This document shows, one piece after another, positions 43,488-51,648 of a DNA stretch of 64,000 nt. Made by a program: the position numbers and the translations under genes. Below the pieces are notes generated by a model, which saw only the letters and a program-made list of their open reading frames with translations, had not been told where the DNA came from and made no database searches. The number at the start of each line of letters is the position of its first letter. Position 1 is the stretch's first letter. Origin of the DNA: JALHNI01 sp044226365 (GTDB lineage: Bacteria > Acidobacteriota > Terriglobia > Bryobacterales > Bryobacteraceae); the NCBI GenBank assembly GCA_044226365.1, contig JBGAHE010000015.1:1-64000 (forward strand), read 5' to 3'.

Positions 43488-43536
43488 GCGTGCCCAGCTG
43501 CCGGACACGCATCATTCTAGCATCCAGGCTTTGAAA

Positions 43537-44859
43537 TCAAGCCTTGCCGGGCCTCTCCACGATCTCTTCACGCTCCCGATCCCAGTACAGCTTCTTCCCT
43601 TCCCGGTAGCTGCGAGTCGCCATCACCACCGCCACGGCATGAGCAAAGCCCGTCTCGATACTGCCGTTCGGTTTCTTGCGGCTGCGCATACAGCGGAACC
43701 AATCGTCGGTGTGCGCCTGCAGGTCATCGCTTTGATGAACGTCTGGAGGACTCATGCGCCCAGGCAACAGAATAGGCTCTTTGGCTCCACTCGCGTCCGT
43801 GCGGAAGACCCGATTCGTTCGCCATTCGCTCCGCGTCTCGGGCTGGAACCACCATTGCGGCGAACCCTCGCCACCCGGCGAATACAGCGTGCCGCGCGTC
43901 CCGCGAATAATCGTGTGGTCGCCGAATCCGTTGCCGAACGTCGTGCTGTAGCTGTACAGCACCTCCTTCTTCTGGAACGTCGACAAGCATTGAAAGGTAT
44001 CCGGATTCTGGCGGGCATCGTGCCAGGCAAACACACCGCCATTCGCCATGATGTCGTCCGGGATGAAGGTGTCGAGATAGAAGTGCGCCAGGCCGCAGCC
44101 GTGGCTGAACCATTGATCGGTGATGCCGCCCGAAAAATCCTTGAAGATACGGAACTCGAAGTACAGGCGCGGGTCGAAAGGACGGTCCGCCCGCCCCATC
44201 AGCCAACGCTTCCAGTCCGTGTCCTTCTCCCGGATGGCGGCGATGTCCGCTTCATCCGGTACGTGCCAACGGGGTCCGTTGAAATTCCAGCTTTGGCTAA
44301 TCGCCACGATCTTGCCGAGCTTCCCTTCGCGAATCAGGTCGCGCACCCGGTGCTGATAGGGGTCGCTCAACCACTGCGAGCCCATCTGCACCACCCGGTC
44401 GCTCTTCAAGACGGCGTCGCGCGCGAGCTTCGCATCGGCCAGCGTATTCGCCATCGGCTTCTCGCAGTAACAATCCTTGCCGGCCTTCACCACTTCCGCC
44501 AATAGCCGCGCATGCTGATGATCGCCGGTGCCGATCATCACCGCGTCCAATTGCGGATCAGCCAGCACTTCCTCCGAATACTGAAACGTCTTGGGGCGGG
44601 CACCAAACAAACTGGCGACATGCGCCGCCGCCCGCTCCCGATTGACACTCCACAGGTCGCAAACGCTCCGCAGATCGAACTTGGAATCGGCGGACGCCGA
44701 CAACTTCAGCATCCGGCGATGCCCCACCGCGCGATGGCCACAGCCGATCTGCGCAATCTGAATCCGGTCATTGGCCCCGGGAATCCGGCTGTAAGAGCGC
44801 GCGGTGAACGGCAAGGCGGCGGCCAGCGTGAACGCCCGTCGCGACAGTTTCTGCGTCAT
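43537..44859 (-). CDS. Gfo/Idh/MocA-family oxidoreductase with Tat signal
   Basis: 440 aa NAD(P)-dependent sugar oxidoreductase type. The N-terminus LSRRAFTLAAALPF is a twin-arginine signal, as in many exported acidobacterial and planctomycetal relatives. Nucleotide-binding motif IQIAQIGCGHRAVGH (about 33-47); catalytic-region EKP at 133-135 (CYCEKPMANTL). C-terminal alpha/beta domain with GPRWHVPDEADI and GGITDQWFSHGCGLAHFYLD. ATG 44859 gives the intact Tat signal and lies 13 bp after the DUF1501 stop. Last gene of the sulfatase operon, where it probably oxidises or epimerises a sugar released from the glycan. A 6-bp hairpin overlaps its stop codon (43526-43544). Confidence 0.9.
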   Translation of the reverse strand: MTQKLSRRAFTLAAALPFTARSYSRIPGANDRIQIAQIGCGHRAVGHRRMLKLSASADSKFDLRSVCDLWSVNRERAAAHVASLFGARPKTFQYSEEVLADPQLDAVMIGTGDHQHARLLAEVVKAGKDCYCEKPMANTLADAKLARDAVLKSDRVVQMGSQWLSDPYQHRVRDLIREGKLGKIVAISQSWNFNGPRWHVPDEADIAAIREKDTDWKRWLMGRADRPFDPRLYFEFRIFKDFSGGITDQWFSHGCGLAHFYLDTFIPDDIMANGGVFAWHDARQNPDTFQCLSTFQKKEVLYSYSTTFGNGFGDHTIIRGTRGTLYSPGGEGSPQWWFQPETRSEWRTNRVFRTDASGAKEPILLPGRMSPPDVHQSDDLQAHTDDWFRCMRSRKKPNGSIETGFAHAVAVVMATRSYREGKKLYWDREREEIVERPGKA

Positions 44860-44872
44860 CGTCCTGTCCCTT

Positions 44873-46279
44873 TCAAGCAAGTAATTTCGTCACGACCTTA
44901 CCGGCGACGTCGGTGAGCCGGAAGTTACGGCCCTGAAACTTGTAAGTGAGCCGCGTATGATCGAGGCCCATCAAATGCAACATCGTGGCGTGTAAGTCGT
45001 GCACTTCCACCGCCTCCGTAATGGAGTTGAAGCCGATATCGTCTGTTTCTCCCAGGGTCTGGCCGCCCCGGACTCCACCGCCCGCAAGCCAAGTCGTGTA
45101 GGCATCGATGTGATGATTTCGACCCAACGGCTTGCCGGGCTCACTATCGCTCAGCGGCGTTCGTCCGAACTCTCCCCCCCAGATCACCAACGTGTCGTCC
45201 AGCAAACCCCGCCGCTTCAGATCGATGATCAAAGCGGCGCACCCACGGTCAATCTCCTTGCACCGTTGCGCCATGCCTGCCTCGAGCCCGGTATGATGAT
45301 CCCAATCCGTATGGTAGAGCTGCACGCAACGCACCCCTCTCTCCACCAGGCGGCGAGCCAGTAGCGCGTTCCCGGCAAAGGAATTTTTCCCCGGCTCCAC
45401 GCCATATAGCTCCAAAGTTTCCTTCGTCTCCTGGCCAAAGTTGATCAGCTCAGGGCCGCTGGTCTGCATCCGATAAGCCGTTTCATACGCTGCGATCCGC
45501 GTGGTGATCTCATCGTCCCCAGTCTCTTCGAACCGCAGTTCGTTTAACCCACGCACCAACTGCAACGTCCGCGCCTGTCGTGCCGCGGTCACCCCCGGCT
45601 GGCTCCCCAAATTGAAGACGGGCTCCGCCCCACGCAGAAAGGGCACGCCCTGGTACGCACTCGGCAGAAAGCCGTTGCCCCACAGCAACGGCCCGTTTCG
45701 CGGACCCCGCGGACCGCTCTGCAAGGCCACGAAAGCGGGCAAATCCTCTGACTCACTACCCAGCCCATAGGTCAGCCAGGAGCCCATACTCGGCCGGCCA
45801 GGAATCGTCGAGCCCGTATGCGCGAACACCTTTGCCGGCGCATGATTGAAGTTCACCGCCTTCATCGAATTGACGATCGCCAGTTCGTCCACCACCTTTG
45901 CCGTATGCGGCAACAGCTCGGAAATGTAAGCCCCGCTTTGCCCATGCTGCGAGAACTTCCACGGCGAGGCGAGAATCTTTTGCTGCGCCATCCGCTCCAT
46001 GAACGCAAAACGCTTGCCCTTCATGAACGAGTCCGGGAGTTTCTGCCCATTCAACTCTGCTAGCTTCGGCTTATAGCTGAACGTGTCGAGTTGACTGGGC
46101 CCCCCGGCCATGAACAGATAGATGACGCTCTTCGCCTTGGCCGCAAAATGCGGCTTGCTGACCTTGGCGCTGACCCCTTCGGCCAGCAGGCTCCCGAGCG
46201 CGACGCGGCCCAAGCCCACTCCGCAGTTGCGGAAGAAGTGGCGCCGTGTAGCGGCCAGCGTGGGGTGATCGTGGCTCAT
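44873..46279 (-). CDS. DUF1501 protein (AlkP-like fold), Tat-type signal
   Basis: 468 aa. ATRRHFFRNCGVGLGRVALG is a twin-arginine-type signal. Family blocks: AKSVIYLFMAGGPSQLDTFS, SGAYISELLPHTAKVVDELA, FNHAPAKVFAHTGSTIPGRP, VQLYHTDWDHHTGLE, LVIWGGEFGRTPLSDSEPGK, GRNHHIDAYTTWLAGGGVRG. The chosen ATG 46279 lies 4 bp after the stop of the PSCyt1-DUF1549-DUF1553 gene; an ATG at 46306 inside that gene is less likely. It pairs with that gene, and the pair is repeated at 50227-54314. Probably periplasmic; enzymatic role unproven. Confidence 0.92.
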   Translation of the reverse strand: MSHDHPTLAATRRHFFRNCGVGLGRVALGSLLAEGVSAKVSKPHFAAKAKSVIYLFMAGGPSQLDTFSYKPKLAELNGQKLPDSFMKGKRFAFMERMAQQKILASPWKFSQHGQSGAYISELLPHTAKVVDELAIVNSMKAVNFNHAPAKVFAHTGSTIPGRPSMGSWLTYGLGSESEDLPAFVALQSGPRGPRNGPLLWGNGFLPSAYQGVPFLRGAEPVFNLGSQPGVTAARQARTLQLVRGLNELRFEETGDDEITTRIAAYETAYRMQTSGPELINFGQETKETLELYGVEPGKNSFAGNALLARRLVERGVRCVQLYHTDWDHHTGLEAGMAQRCKEIDRGCAALIIDLKRRGLLDDTLVIWGGEFGRTPLSDSEPGKPLGRNHHIDAYTTWLAGGGVRGGQTLGETDDIGFNSITEAVEVHDLHATMLHLMGLDHTRLTYKFQGRNFRLTDVAGKVVTKLLA

Positions 46280-46283
46280 GGGG

Positions 46284-48629
46284 CTACTCTCTCGTGATGA
46301 ATTCATCGGTATTGAACATGGCGCGAGCCAGACTGGTCCACGCGGCGAGCTCTACGGGCTCAGCGCCCGCCGCCCTCGCGCCAACCAGTTGCGTCGCCTC
46401 CTCGGGATGGCTCGCCAGATGATCCCGCTCGGCGTTCAGAAACTCACGGACCCGCTCCAACTCCCGCGGACTGGGCTCGCGAGACACCGTCCAGCGAAAC
46501 GCCATCCGCGCTCGCTCCTCCGCGGGTTGCTGCAGCAACCGCCGCGCAAAACCTTGCGCAAACTCATGAAAGGCGACTTCGTTCAACAGGGTCAGCGCCT
46601 GCAGCGGCGTATTCGAGCGATCCCGACGCGTACAAGTCGTCATTGAACTCGGGGCATCGAAAGCCACCAGCGACGGATTGGGCGTCAAGCGCCAAAAGAA
46701 CGTATACATGCCACGGCGATAGCGGTCCTCTCCGATGGAGGGCGTCCACGTCCGCAGAATCTGGCTCGACTCCATCACTCGCTCGGGCTGGGGCGGATAG
46801 ACGCTCGGCCCGCCCACGCGGCGCGTCAGCAGACCGCTAGCGACCAAGGCCGCGTCACGCACGATCTCCGCATCCAATCTCAAACGACTTTGCCGCGCCA
46901 GCAGTAGATTGCGCGGATCCGCTTCCGCCAAATCACTCCGCACCTTCGACGCTTGCCGATAGGCCGCCGAATTGACAATCAATCGGTGCATCGCCTTCTG
47001 GCTCCAACCACTCCGCATGAATTCGGTCGCCAGCCAGTCCAGCAGTTCGCGATGCGTCGGCGGCGAGCCTTGCGTACCGAAATCATTCTCCGTCTCCACG
47101 ATGCCGCGGCCGAAGTAGTGCTGCCACATCCGATTCACGGTCACCCGCGCCAGCAGCGGATTGGCCGGCGAAGTGATCCACCGAGCCAGATCGAGCCGGT
47201 TGGGATCGGCCGTTTCCGCCAGCGGATTCAGAAACGCCGGCACGCCGGGCCGCACCAACGGACCCTTCTGCAAATAGTCCCCGCTCAACAACACGTGAGT
47301 TTCCCGCGGCTGCGGCAGGTCCCGCATCACCATCGTCCACTCGAGCTTCGGCAACTGCTTCTGTAACAGCTTCACCGCTTCGCGCTTCTGCTTCGGCGGC
47401 TGATCGTCCTCGCCACTGCCGTCCAGCAACGCATCGATCTTCTTCATCAGCGACTGGTGCGTGGCCACTTCTTCGATGCTCGAAAAGTACAACAGCGGGC
47501 GATGCACTTCCTGAATATTCGTCGGATCCACGCGGAAGCGCGGACGGTCGTTCCCCCAATCGTCCGCGCGATTGAAGAAAGCGAACAGCCGATAGTATTC
47601 CTGGTGCGAAATCGGCTCGAACTTGTGGTCATGGCAACGCGCGCAACCCACGGAAAGACCCAGCAACACGGTGCCGGTCGTATCCACCCGATCGAAAACC
47701 GTCTCGGTGCGATACTGCTCGCGGTCGGTTCCCGCCTCGATCTGAATCATCGAGTTGCGATGGAACCCAGTCGCGACTAACTGGTCACGCGTCGGGTTCG
47801 GCAGCAGGTCTCCGGCTAACTGCTCGATCACAAACCGGTCGAAAGGCTGATCGGCGTTCAGCGCCTGAATCACCCAATCGCGATAACGCCAAATCTGGCG
47901 CGGCTCATCGCGGCTGCCCCCATCGGAATCCGCATAACGGGCCAGATCCAGCCAATGCCGCCCCCAACGCTCGCCGTAATGCGGCGAAGCCAGCAGCTTC
48001 TCCACCAGCCGCGGCCAAGCGTCCGGACTACGATCTTGCTCAAAGGCCTCCACCTCCGCCGGAGTCGGCAACAAACCAGTGAGATCCAGAAACACGCGAC
48101 GGATCAGCGTCGCTTTCGGCGCTTCCGGCGAAGGAGAAATGCCTTCCTTTTCAAGCCTGGCCAGAATGAAACGATCAATCGGATTGCGCGCCCAGGCCGC
48201 GTCCCTCACCACCGGCAGCGGCGGACTCTGCGGCGCGATGAACGACCAATGATTCGGCTTGGGCGGCTCCTTCGCCGTCAGGTTGGTCCCCCACGTAGCC
48301 CCGGCACCGATCCACGCCTCCAGCGTCGCGATGTCGCCGTCCGACAGCTTGCGGCCCGGCGGCATCTGCAAGTCCGTCTCGTGCCTCACCACTTTCAGCA
48401 AACGGCTCTCCGCCGGCTTGCCCGGCACCACCACCGCGCCTCGCTTGCCGCCCGCCAGCAAGGTCTCTCGCGTCGACATCGAGAGGCCGCCGAGCTTCAC
48501 CTTCTGGTTGTGACAACCCAGACAACTGCCCGCCAGAATCGGTTCCACGCGCTTGGTGAAATAGGCCGGATCGGCGGCCTGCTGCGCCAGCGCCGGCAGT
48601 GCAGCCATCAGCAGGGCGATCACCTTCAC
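46284..48629 (-). CDS. PSCyt1-DUF1549-DUF1553 protein
   Basis: 781 aa. The start is GTG 48629, overlapping the sulfatase TGA as GTGA; it gives the signal peptide MKVIALLMAALPALAQ, while the long open frame upstream lies inside the sulfatase gene. PSCyt1 (about 20-110) has heme motif CLGCH (36-40). DUF1549 (about 150-355) has FLDLTGLLPTPAEVEAF, RWGRHWLDLARYADSDG and CARCHDHKFEPIS. DUF1553 (about 480-775) has LARVTVNRMWQHYFGRGIVE, RELLDWLATEFMRSGWSQKA, RRGMYTFFWRLTPNPSLVAF and NTPLQALTLLNEVAF. Two c-type heme sites suggest electron transfer outside the cytoplasm; the family's function is unknown. Confidence 0.93.
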   Translation of the reverse strand: MKVIALLMAALPALAQQAADPAYFTKRVEPILAGSCLGCHNQKVKLGGLSMSTRETLLAGGKRGAVVVPGKPAESRLLKVVRHETDLQMPPGRKLSDGDIATLEAWIGAGATWGTNLTAKEPPKPNHWSFIAPQSPPLPVVRDAAWARNPIDRFILARLEKEGISPSPEAPKATLIRRVFLDLTGLLPTPAEVEAFEQDRSPDAWPRLVEKLLASPHYGERWGRHWLDLARYADSDGGSRDEPRQIWRYRDWVIQALNADQPFDRFVIEQLAGDLLPNPTRDQLVATGFHRNSMIQIEAGTDREQYRTETVFDRVDTTGTVLLGLSVGCARCHDHKFEPISHQEYYRLFAFFNRADDWGNDRPRFRVDPTNIQEVHRPLLYFSSIEEVATHQSLMKKIDALLDGSGEDDQPPKQKREAVKLLQKQLPKLEWTMVMRDLPQPRETHVLLSGDYLQKGPLVRPGVPAFLNPLAETADPNRLDLARWITSPANPLLARVTVNRMWQHYFGRGIVETENDFGTQGSPPTHRELLDWLATEFMRSGWSQKAMHRLIVNSAAYRQASKVRSDLAEADPRNLLLARQSRLRLDAEIVRDAALVASGLLTRRVGGPSVYPPQPERVMESSQILRTWTPSIGEDRYRRGMYTFFWRLTPNPSLVAFDAPSSMTTCTRRDRSNTPLQALTLLNEVAFHEFAQGFARRLLQQPAEERARMAFRWTVSREPSPRELERVREFLNAERDHLASHPEEATQLVGARAAGAEPVELAAWTSLARAMFNTDEFITRE

Positions 48630-50230
48630 GACCGATACTCCGGCTTCCAGATCCACGGCAACACCTTCGTGCGTTTGGCCCACGCTTCCCAACGTGCAGC
48701 CATCGACTTCACCCGTCCCGGCTGCGCCGCGGCAAGATTGTTCGTCTCCGAACGGTCCTTCTCCATGTCGTACAGCTCCCAGCTTCCTCCGGCCCCCAGG
48801 GCCACCAACTTCCACTTCCCTTCCCGAATCGCCCGATTGCCCTCATGCTCCCAGCAGAGCGAACGGGCCGCCAATCGCCGCCCTTGGAACGCGGGCACCA
48901 GGCTCACGCCCTCCAACCGCGGACGATCGCTCGGGTAGCTCGCCCGTCCCACGTCGGCCAACGTCGGCAGCAGATCAATCAGGTGAGCCGGCTGCTGCTC
49001 AATCGCCCCTTTGCGCGAAATGCCCGCTGGCCAGTGCACGATGCACGGCGAGGCAATCCCTCCTTCGTGCCCATAGTGTTTATAGAGCCGCCAGGGAGCG
49101 TTGCACGCATTCGCCCACCCCGACCCATAACTGTGAAACGTCCCGGGCTGGCCCATCTCCTTCAACTGTTCGCCTCGATGCAATGTATTATCCGGGCCCG
49201 TGGACCCGTCGAAACCCCACGGGTCCCACTCCGCGCACGCCCCGTTATCGGATGAGAAGAGAATCAGCGTGTTCTCGAGCTCCCGATTCGCGCGCAGATC
49301 GTCCACCACGCGGCCAAGGTTCCGGTCCATAATCTCCACCATCGCCGCGTAAGTTGCCATCCGCCGCACCAGGTCGGCGCGCCGGTCCGCGGGCACCGTA
49401 TCCCACGCCGGAATCGGCTTGTTCTCCCACGTCTCCGGCTTCACCACGCGATTCGGCGGAATGATGCTGCGCGGCGTGAGTTGCCAACCATCTCTCACCA
49501 CCCCGAGCTGCTTTTGCTTCGCGAACCGCGCCTCCCGGATCGCGTCCCATCCCTTCTCATAAAGCGCGGCGTAGCGATCGATCAGTTCCTTCGGCGCCTG
49601 CAAAGGGAAGTGCGGTGCGTTGTACGCGAGATAGAGGAAATAGGGCTTCCGCTCCCGGCGCGCCCCCGCCACGAACTCCAATGCGTGATCAGTCAGCGCC
49701 TCGGTCGCATAGAACTTCTTGCCATAAGCCCGCTTGGCGCGCTCCGCCGGCAGGCGCACGTAAGGCTTCTCATCCCAGAACGATTCGTAGCCGGAAAGAA
49801 AGCCGTAGAACTCGTCGAAGCCGCGCTCAATCGGCCCCGGCTCACCCAGATGCCATTTGCCGGCCATCAGCGTGGCATAGCCCGCGTCGCGCAGCACCGT
49901 CGGCATTGTGACGAAGTCGTTATTCAATTGGCCGAGATAACCCTCCGGCGAATCCTTCCGTGGCTTCCCCACCATAAAGCCCATCCCCGCTTGGTGCGGA
50001 TACCGCCCAGTCATCAAGGCCGCTCGCGAGGGGCAGCAACGGGTTGCGGTATAGAACTGCGAGAGGCGCACGCCGCCGGCAGCGAGCGCATCGAGATGCG
50101 GCGTTTGGATCTCGCTGCCATAACAGCCCAGATCCGAATAGCCGAGGTCATCCGCCAGAATCACGATGATGTTAGGACGCGATACGGCAGGCGCCGCCGC
50201 CCACGACAGCACGAAGTCGCGCCGCCTCAT
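48626..50230 (-). CDS. Type I sulfatase (arylsulfatase family)
   Basis: 534 aa, exported; hydrolyses sulfate esters, probably on a polysaccharide given the context. N-terminus MRRRDFVLSWAAAPAVS resembles a short Tat-type signal. Metal-binding NIIVILADDLGYSDLGC includes Asp27-Asp28. The sulfatase signature CCPSRAALMTGR has Cys65 as the residue to be converted to formylglycine (C-x-P-S-R). Further conserved parts: YATLMAGKWHLGEPGPIERG, YFLYLAYNAPHFPLQAPKEL, LILFSSDNGA and YKHYGHEGGIASPCIVHWPA. ATG 50230 overlaps the DUF1501 stop as ATGA and fixes the start; the open frame upstream is meaningless. The substrate is not predictable. Confidence 0.94.
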   Translation of the reverse strand: MRRRDFVLSWAAAPAVSRPNIIVILADDLGYSDLGCYGSEIQTPHLDALAAGGVRLSQFYTATRCCPSRAALMTGRYPHQAGMGFMVGKPRKDSPEGYLGQLNNDFVTMPTVLRDAGYATLMAGKWHLGEPGPIERGFDEFYGFLSGYESFWDEKPYVRLPAERAKRAYGKKFYATEALTDHALEFVAGARRERKPYFLYLAYNAPHFPLQAPKELIDRYAALYEKGWDAIREARFAKQKQLGVVRDGWQLTPRSIIPPNRVVKPETWENKPIPAWDTVPADRRADLVRRMATYAAMVEIMDRNLGRVVDDLRANRELENTLILFSSDNGACAEWDPWGFDGSTGPDNTLHRGEQLKEMGQPGTFHSYGSGWANACNAPWRLYKHYGHEGGIASPCIVHWPAGISRKGAIEQQPAHLIDLLPTLADVGRASYPSDRPRLEGVSLVPAFQGRRLAARSLCWEHEGNRAIREGKWKLVALGAGGSWELYDMEKDRSETNNLAAAQPGRVKSMAARWEAWAKRTKVLPWIWKPEYRS

Positions 50231-51648
50231 GACAGCAGTCCCCTCACTACTTTGGCCTCGTCGGTCGGGCCGATCAGCCGCTGATTGAGCCCCAACGACG
50301 GATAACTCAGTTGAAACGGATCGAGCCCCAGGCAGTGCAACACCGTCGCTTGTAAGTCGCGCACACTCACCGGATCTTTCGCAGCATAGTAACCGATGTC
50401 GTCGGTCAGCCCATAGTTTATGCCCGCTTTCATCCCGCCGCCGGCCACCCACATCGTGAATGCATGCGGATGATGATCGCGGCCCACAAATGCTCCATAG
50501 TTGCCGCCCCGGTTCTCGCGCATCGGCGTCCGGCCGAACTCCCCGCCCCACACCACCAGCGTCGAGTCCAGCATTCCACGCTGCTTCAGATCCTGAATCA
50601 AGGCCGCCATCGGCCGGTCGATTGATCGCGCCTTCTCCGGCAGATCCAGCCGAATATCCTCGCGGCGGTTGGAGCCGTGATGATCCCAGCCCCATTGATA
50701 CAACTGCACAAAGCGCACGCCTTTTTCCACCAGCCGCCTCGCCAGCAGGCAGTTATTCGCAAAGCTCACCTGGCCTGGCTCGGCGCCGTACATCCGCTGC
50801 ACCGCGGGCGGCTCCTGCGAGATATCCATCGCCCCGGGCACCGAGATTTGCATCCGGTACGCTAACTCATACTGCGACATCCGCGCCTCGGTCTCCAGAT
50901 CGCCCGCGCTCGCCTGCTGCAAGGCGTTCAAGTCGCGCAGCGCGTCCAGCGACCGTCGCCGCAAAGCTCGATCCATGCCCGCCGGATCGCTCAGGAACAG
51001 CACCGGGTCACCTTCCGTTCGGCATTGCACTCCTTGATACACGCTCGGCAGAAAGCCGCTGCCCCAAAGACTCTTGCCCCCGTCCGGATTGTTGCCGCCC
51101 CCCACCAGCACCACAAACCCCGGCAGATCCTGATTCTCCGAGCCCAGTCCGTAAGTCGCCCATGCCCCCATCGACGCTCCGCCAAAGCGTGGACTCCCGG
51201 TATGCAGCAGCAGTTGGGCCGGCGCATGGTTGAACTGATCGGTATTCATCGAGCGGATCACCGTGAGGTCATCCGCCACCGTCGCCAGTTCGGGCAGCAG
51301 TTCGCTCATCCACGTTCCCGCCTGGCCATGTTGAGCGAAACGATAAGGACTGCCCATCATCTTGGGCACCCCCTTGATAAAGGCAAACCGCTTGCCGGTC
51401 AGCAGATGCTGCGGGCAATCCTGCCCGTCATACTTCACTAACTCTGGCTTCCAATCGAACAGGTCCAACTGCGACGGCGCCCCCGCCATGTGCAGATAGA
51501 TCACCGCCTTGGCCTTGGCTTCCCGGCTCGGCTGCTTCGGCAGCAGCGGCCTCGGTTGCGCCGTCGCCTGCTCACTCAGGTACATTCCTCCCAGCGCCAG
51601 GCCGGAGTTCCGCAGCAAGGAACGGCGAGTTTGCGCCCAGGGACTCAT
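50227..51648 (-). CDS. DUF1501 protein (AlkP-like fold), Tat-type signal
   Basis: 473 aa. QTRRSLLRNSGLALGGMYLS is a Tat-type signal. Family blocks: AKAVIYLHMAGAPSQLDLFD, AGTWMSELLPELATVADDLT, FNHAPAQLLLHTGSPRFGGA, VQLYQWGWDHHGSN, LVVWGGEFGRTPMRENRGGN, GRDHHPHAFTMWVAGGGMKA. ATG 51648 overlaps the preceding stop as ATGA, and its own stop overlaps the sulfatase ATG. Very similar in layout to the DUF1501 gene at 44873; together with the PSCyt1-DUF1553 gene upstream it forms a repeated two-gene module around the sulfatase. Confidence 0.93.
   Translation of the reverse strand: MSPWAQTRRSLLRNSGLALGGMYLSEQATAQPRPLLPKQPSREAKAKAVIYLHMAGAPSQLDLFDWKPELVKYDGQDCPQHLLTGKRFAFIKGVPKMMGSPYRFAQHGQAGTWMSELLPELATVADDLTVIRSMNTDQFNHAPAQLLLHTGSPRFGGASMGAWATYGLGSENQDLPGFVVLVGGGNNPDGGKSLWGSGFLPSVYQGVQCRTEGDPVLFLSDPAGMDRALRRRSLDALRDLNALQQASAGDLETEARMSQYELAYRMQISVPGAMDISQEPPAVQRMYGAEPGQVSFANNCLLARRLVEKGVRFVQLYQWGWDHHGSNRREDIRLDLPEKARSIDRPMAALIQDLKQRGMLDSTLVVWGGEFGRTPMRENRGGNYGAFVGRDHHPHAFTMWVAGGGMKAGINYGLTDDIGYYAAKDPVSVRDLQATVLHCLGLDPFQLSYPSLGLNQRLIGPTDEAKVVRGLLS

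Noticed and set aside
43526..43544. AGGCTT-N7-AAGCCT inverted repeat before the LacI gene as an autoregulatory operator
   Set aside because: It overlaps the stop codon of the Gfo/Idh/MocA gene, lacks the CG centre of LacI operators, and no second copy was seen; a weak terminator is equally possible.
48630..48815. N-terminal extension of the PSCyt1-DUF1553 frame into the sulfatase gene
   Set aside because: GTG 48629 with GTGA overlap and a signal peptide is a better start.
34988..50230. SUMF1-like protein as the activating enzyme of the operon sulfatase
   Set aside because: It lacks the catalytic Cys pair of formylglycine-generating enzymes and is in a different transcription unit.
50231..50695. 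N-terminal extension of the sulfatase frame
   Set aside because: The family starts near the RPNIIVILADD block, and ATG 50230 overlaps the upstream stop; the extension is antisense-like filler inside the DUF1501 gene.
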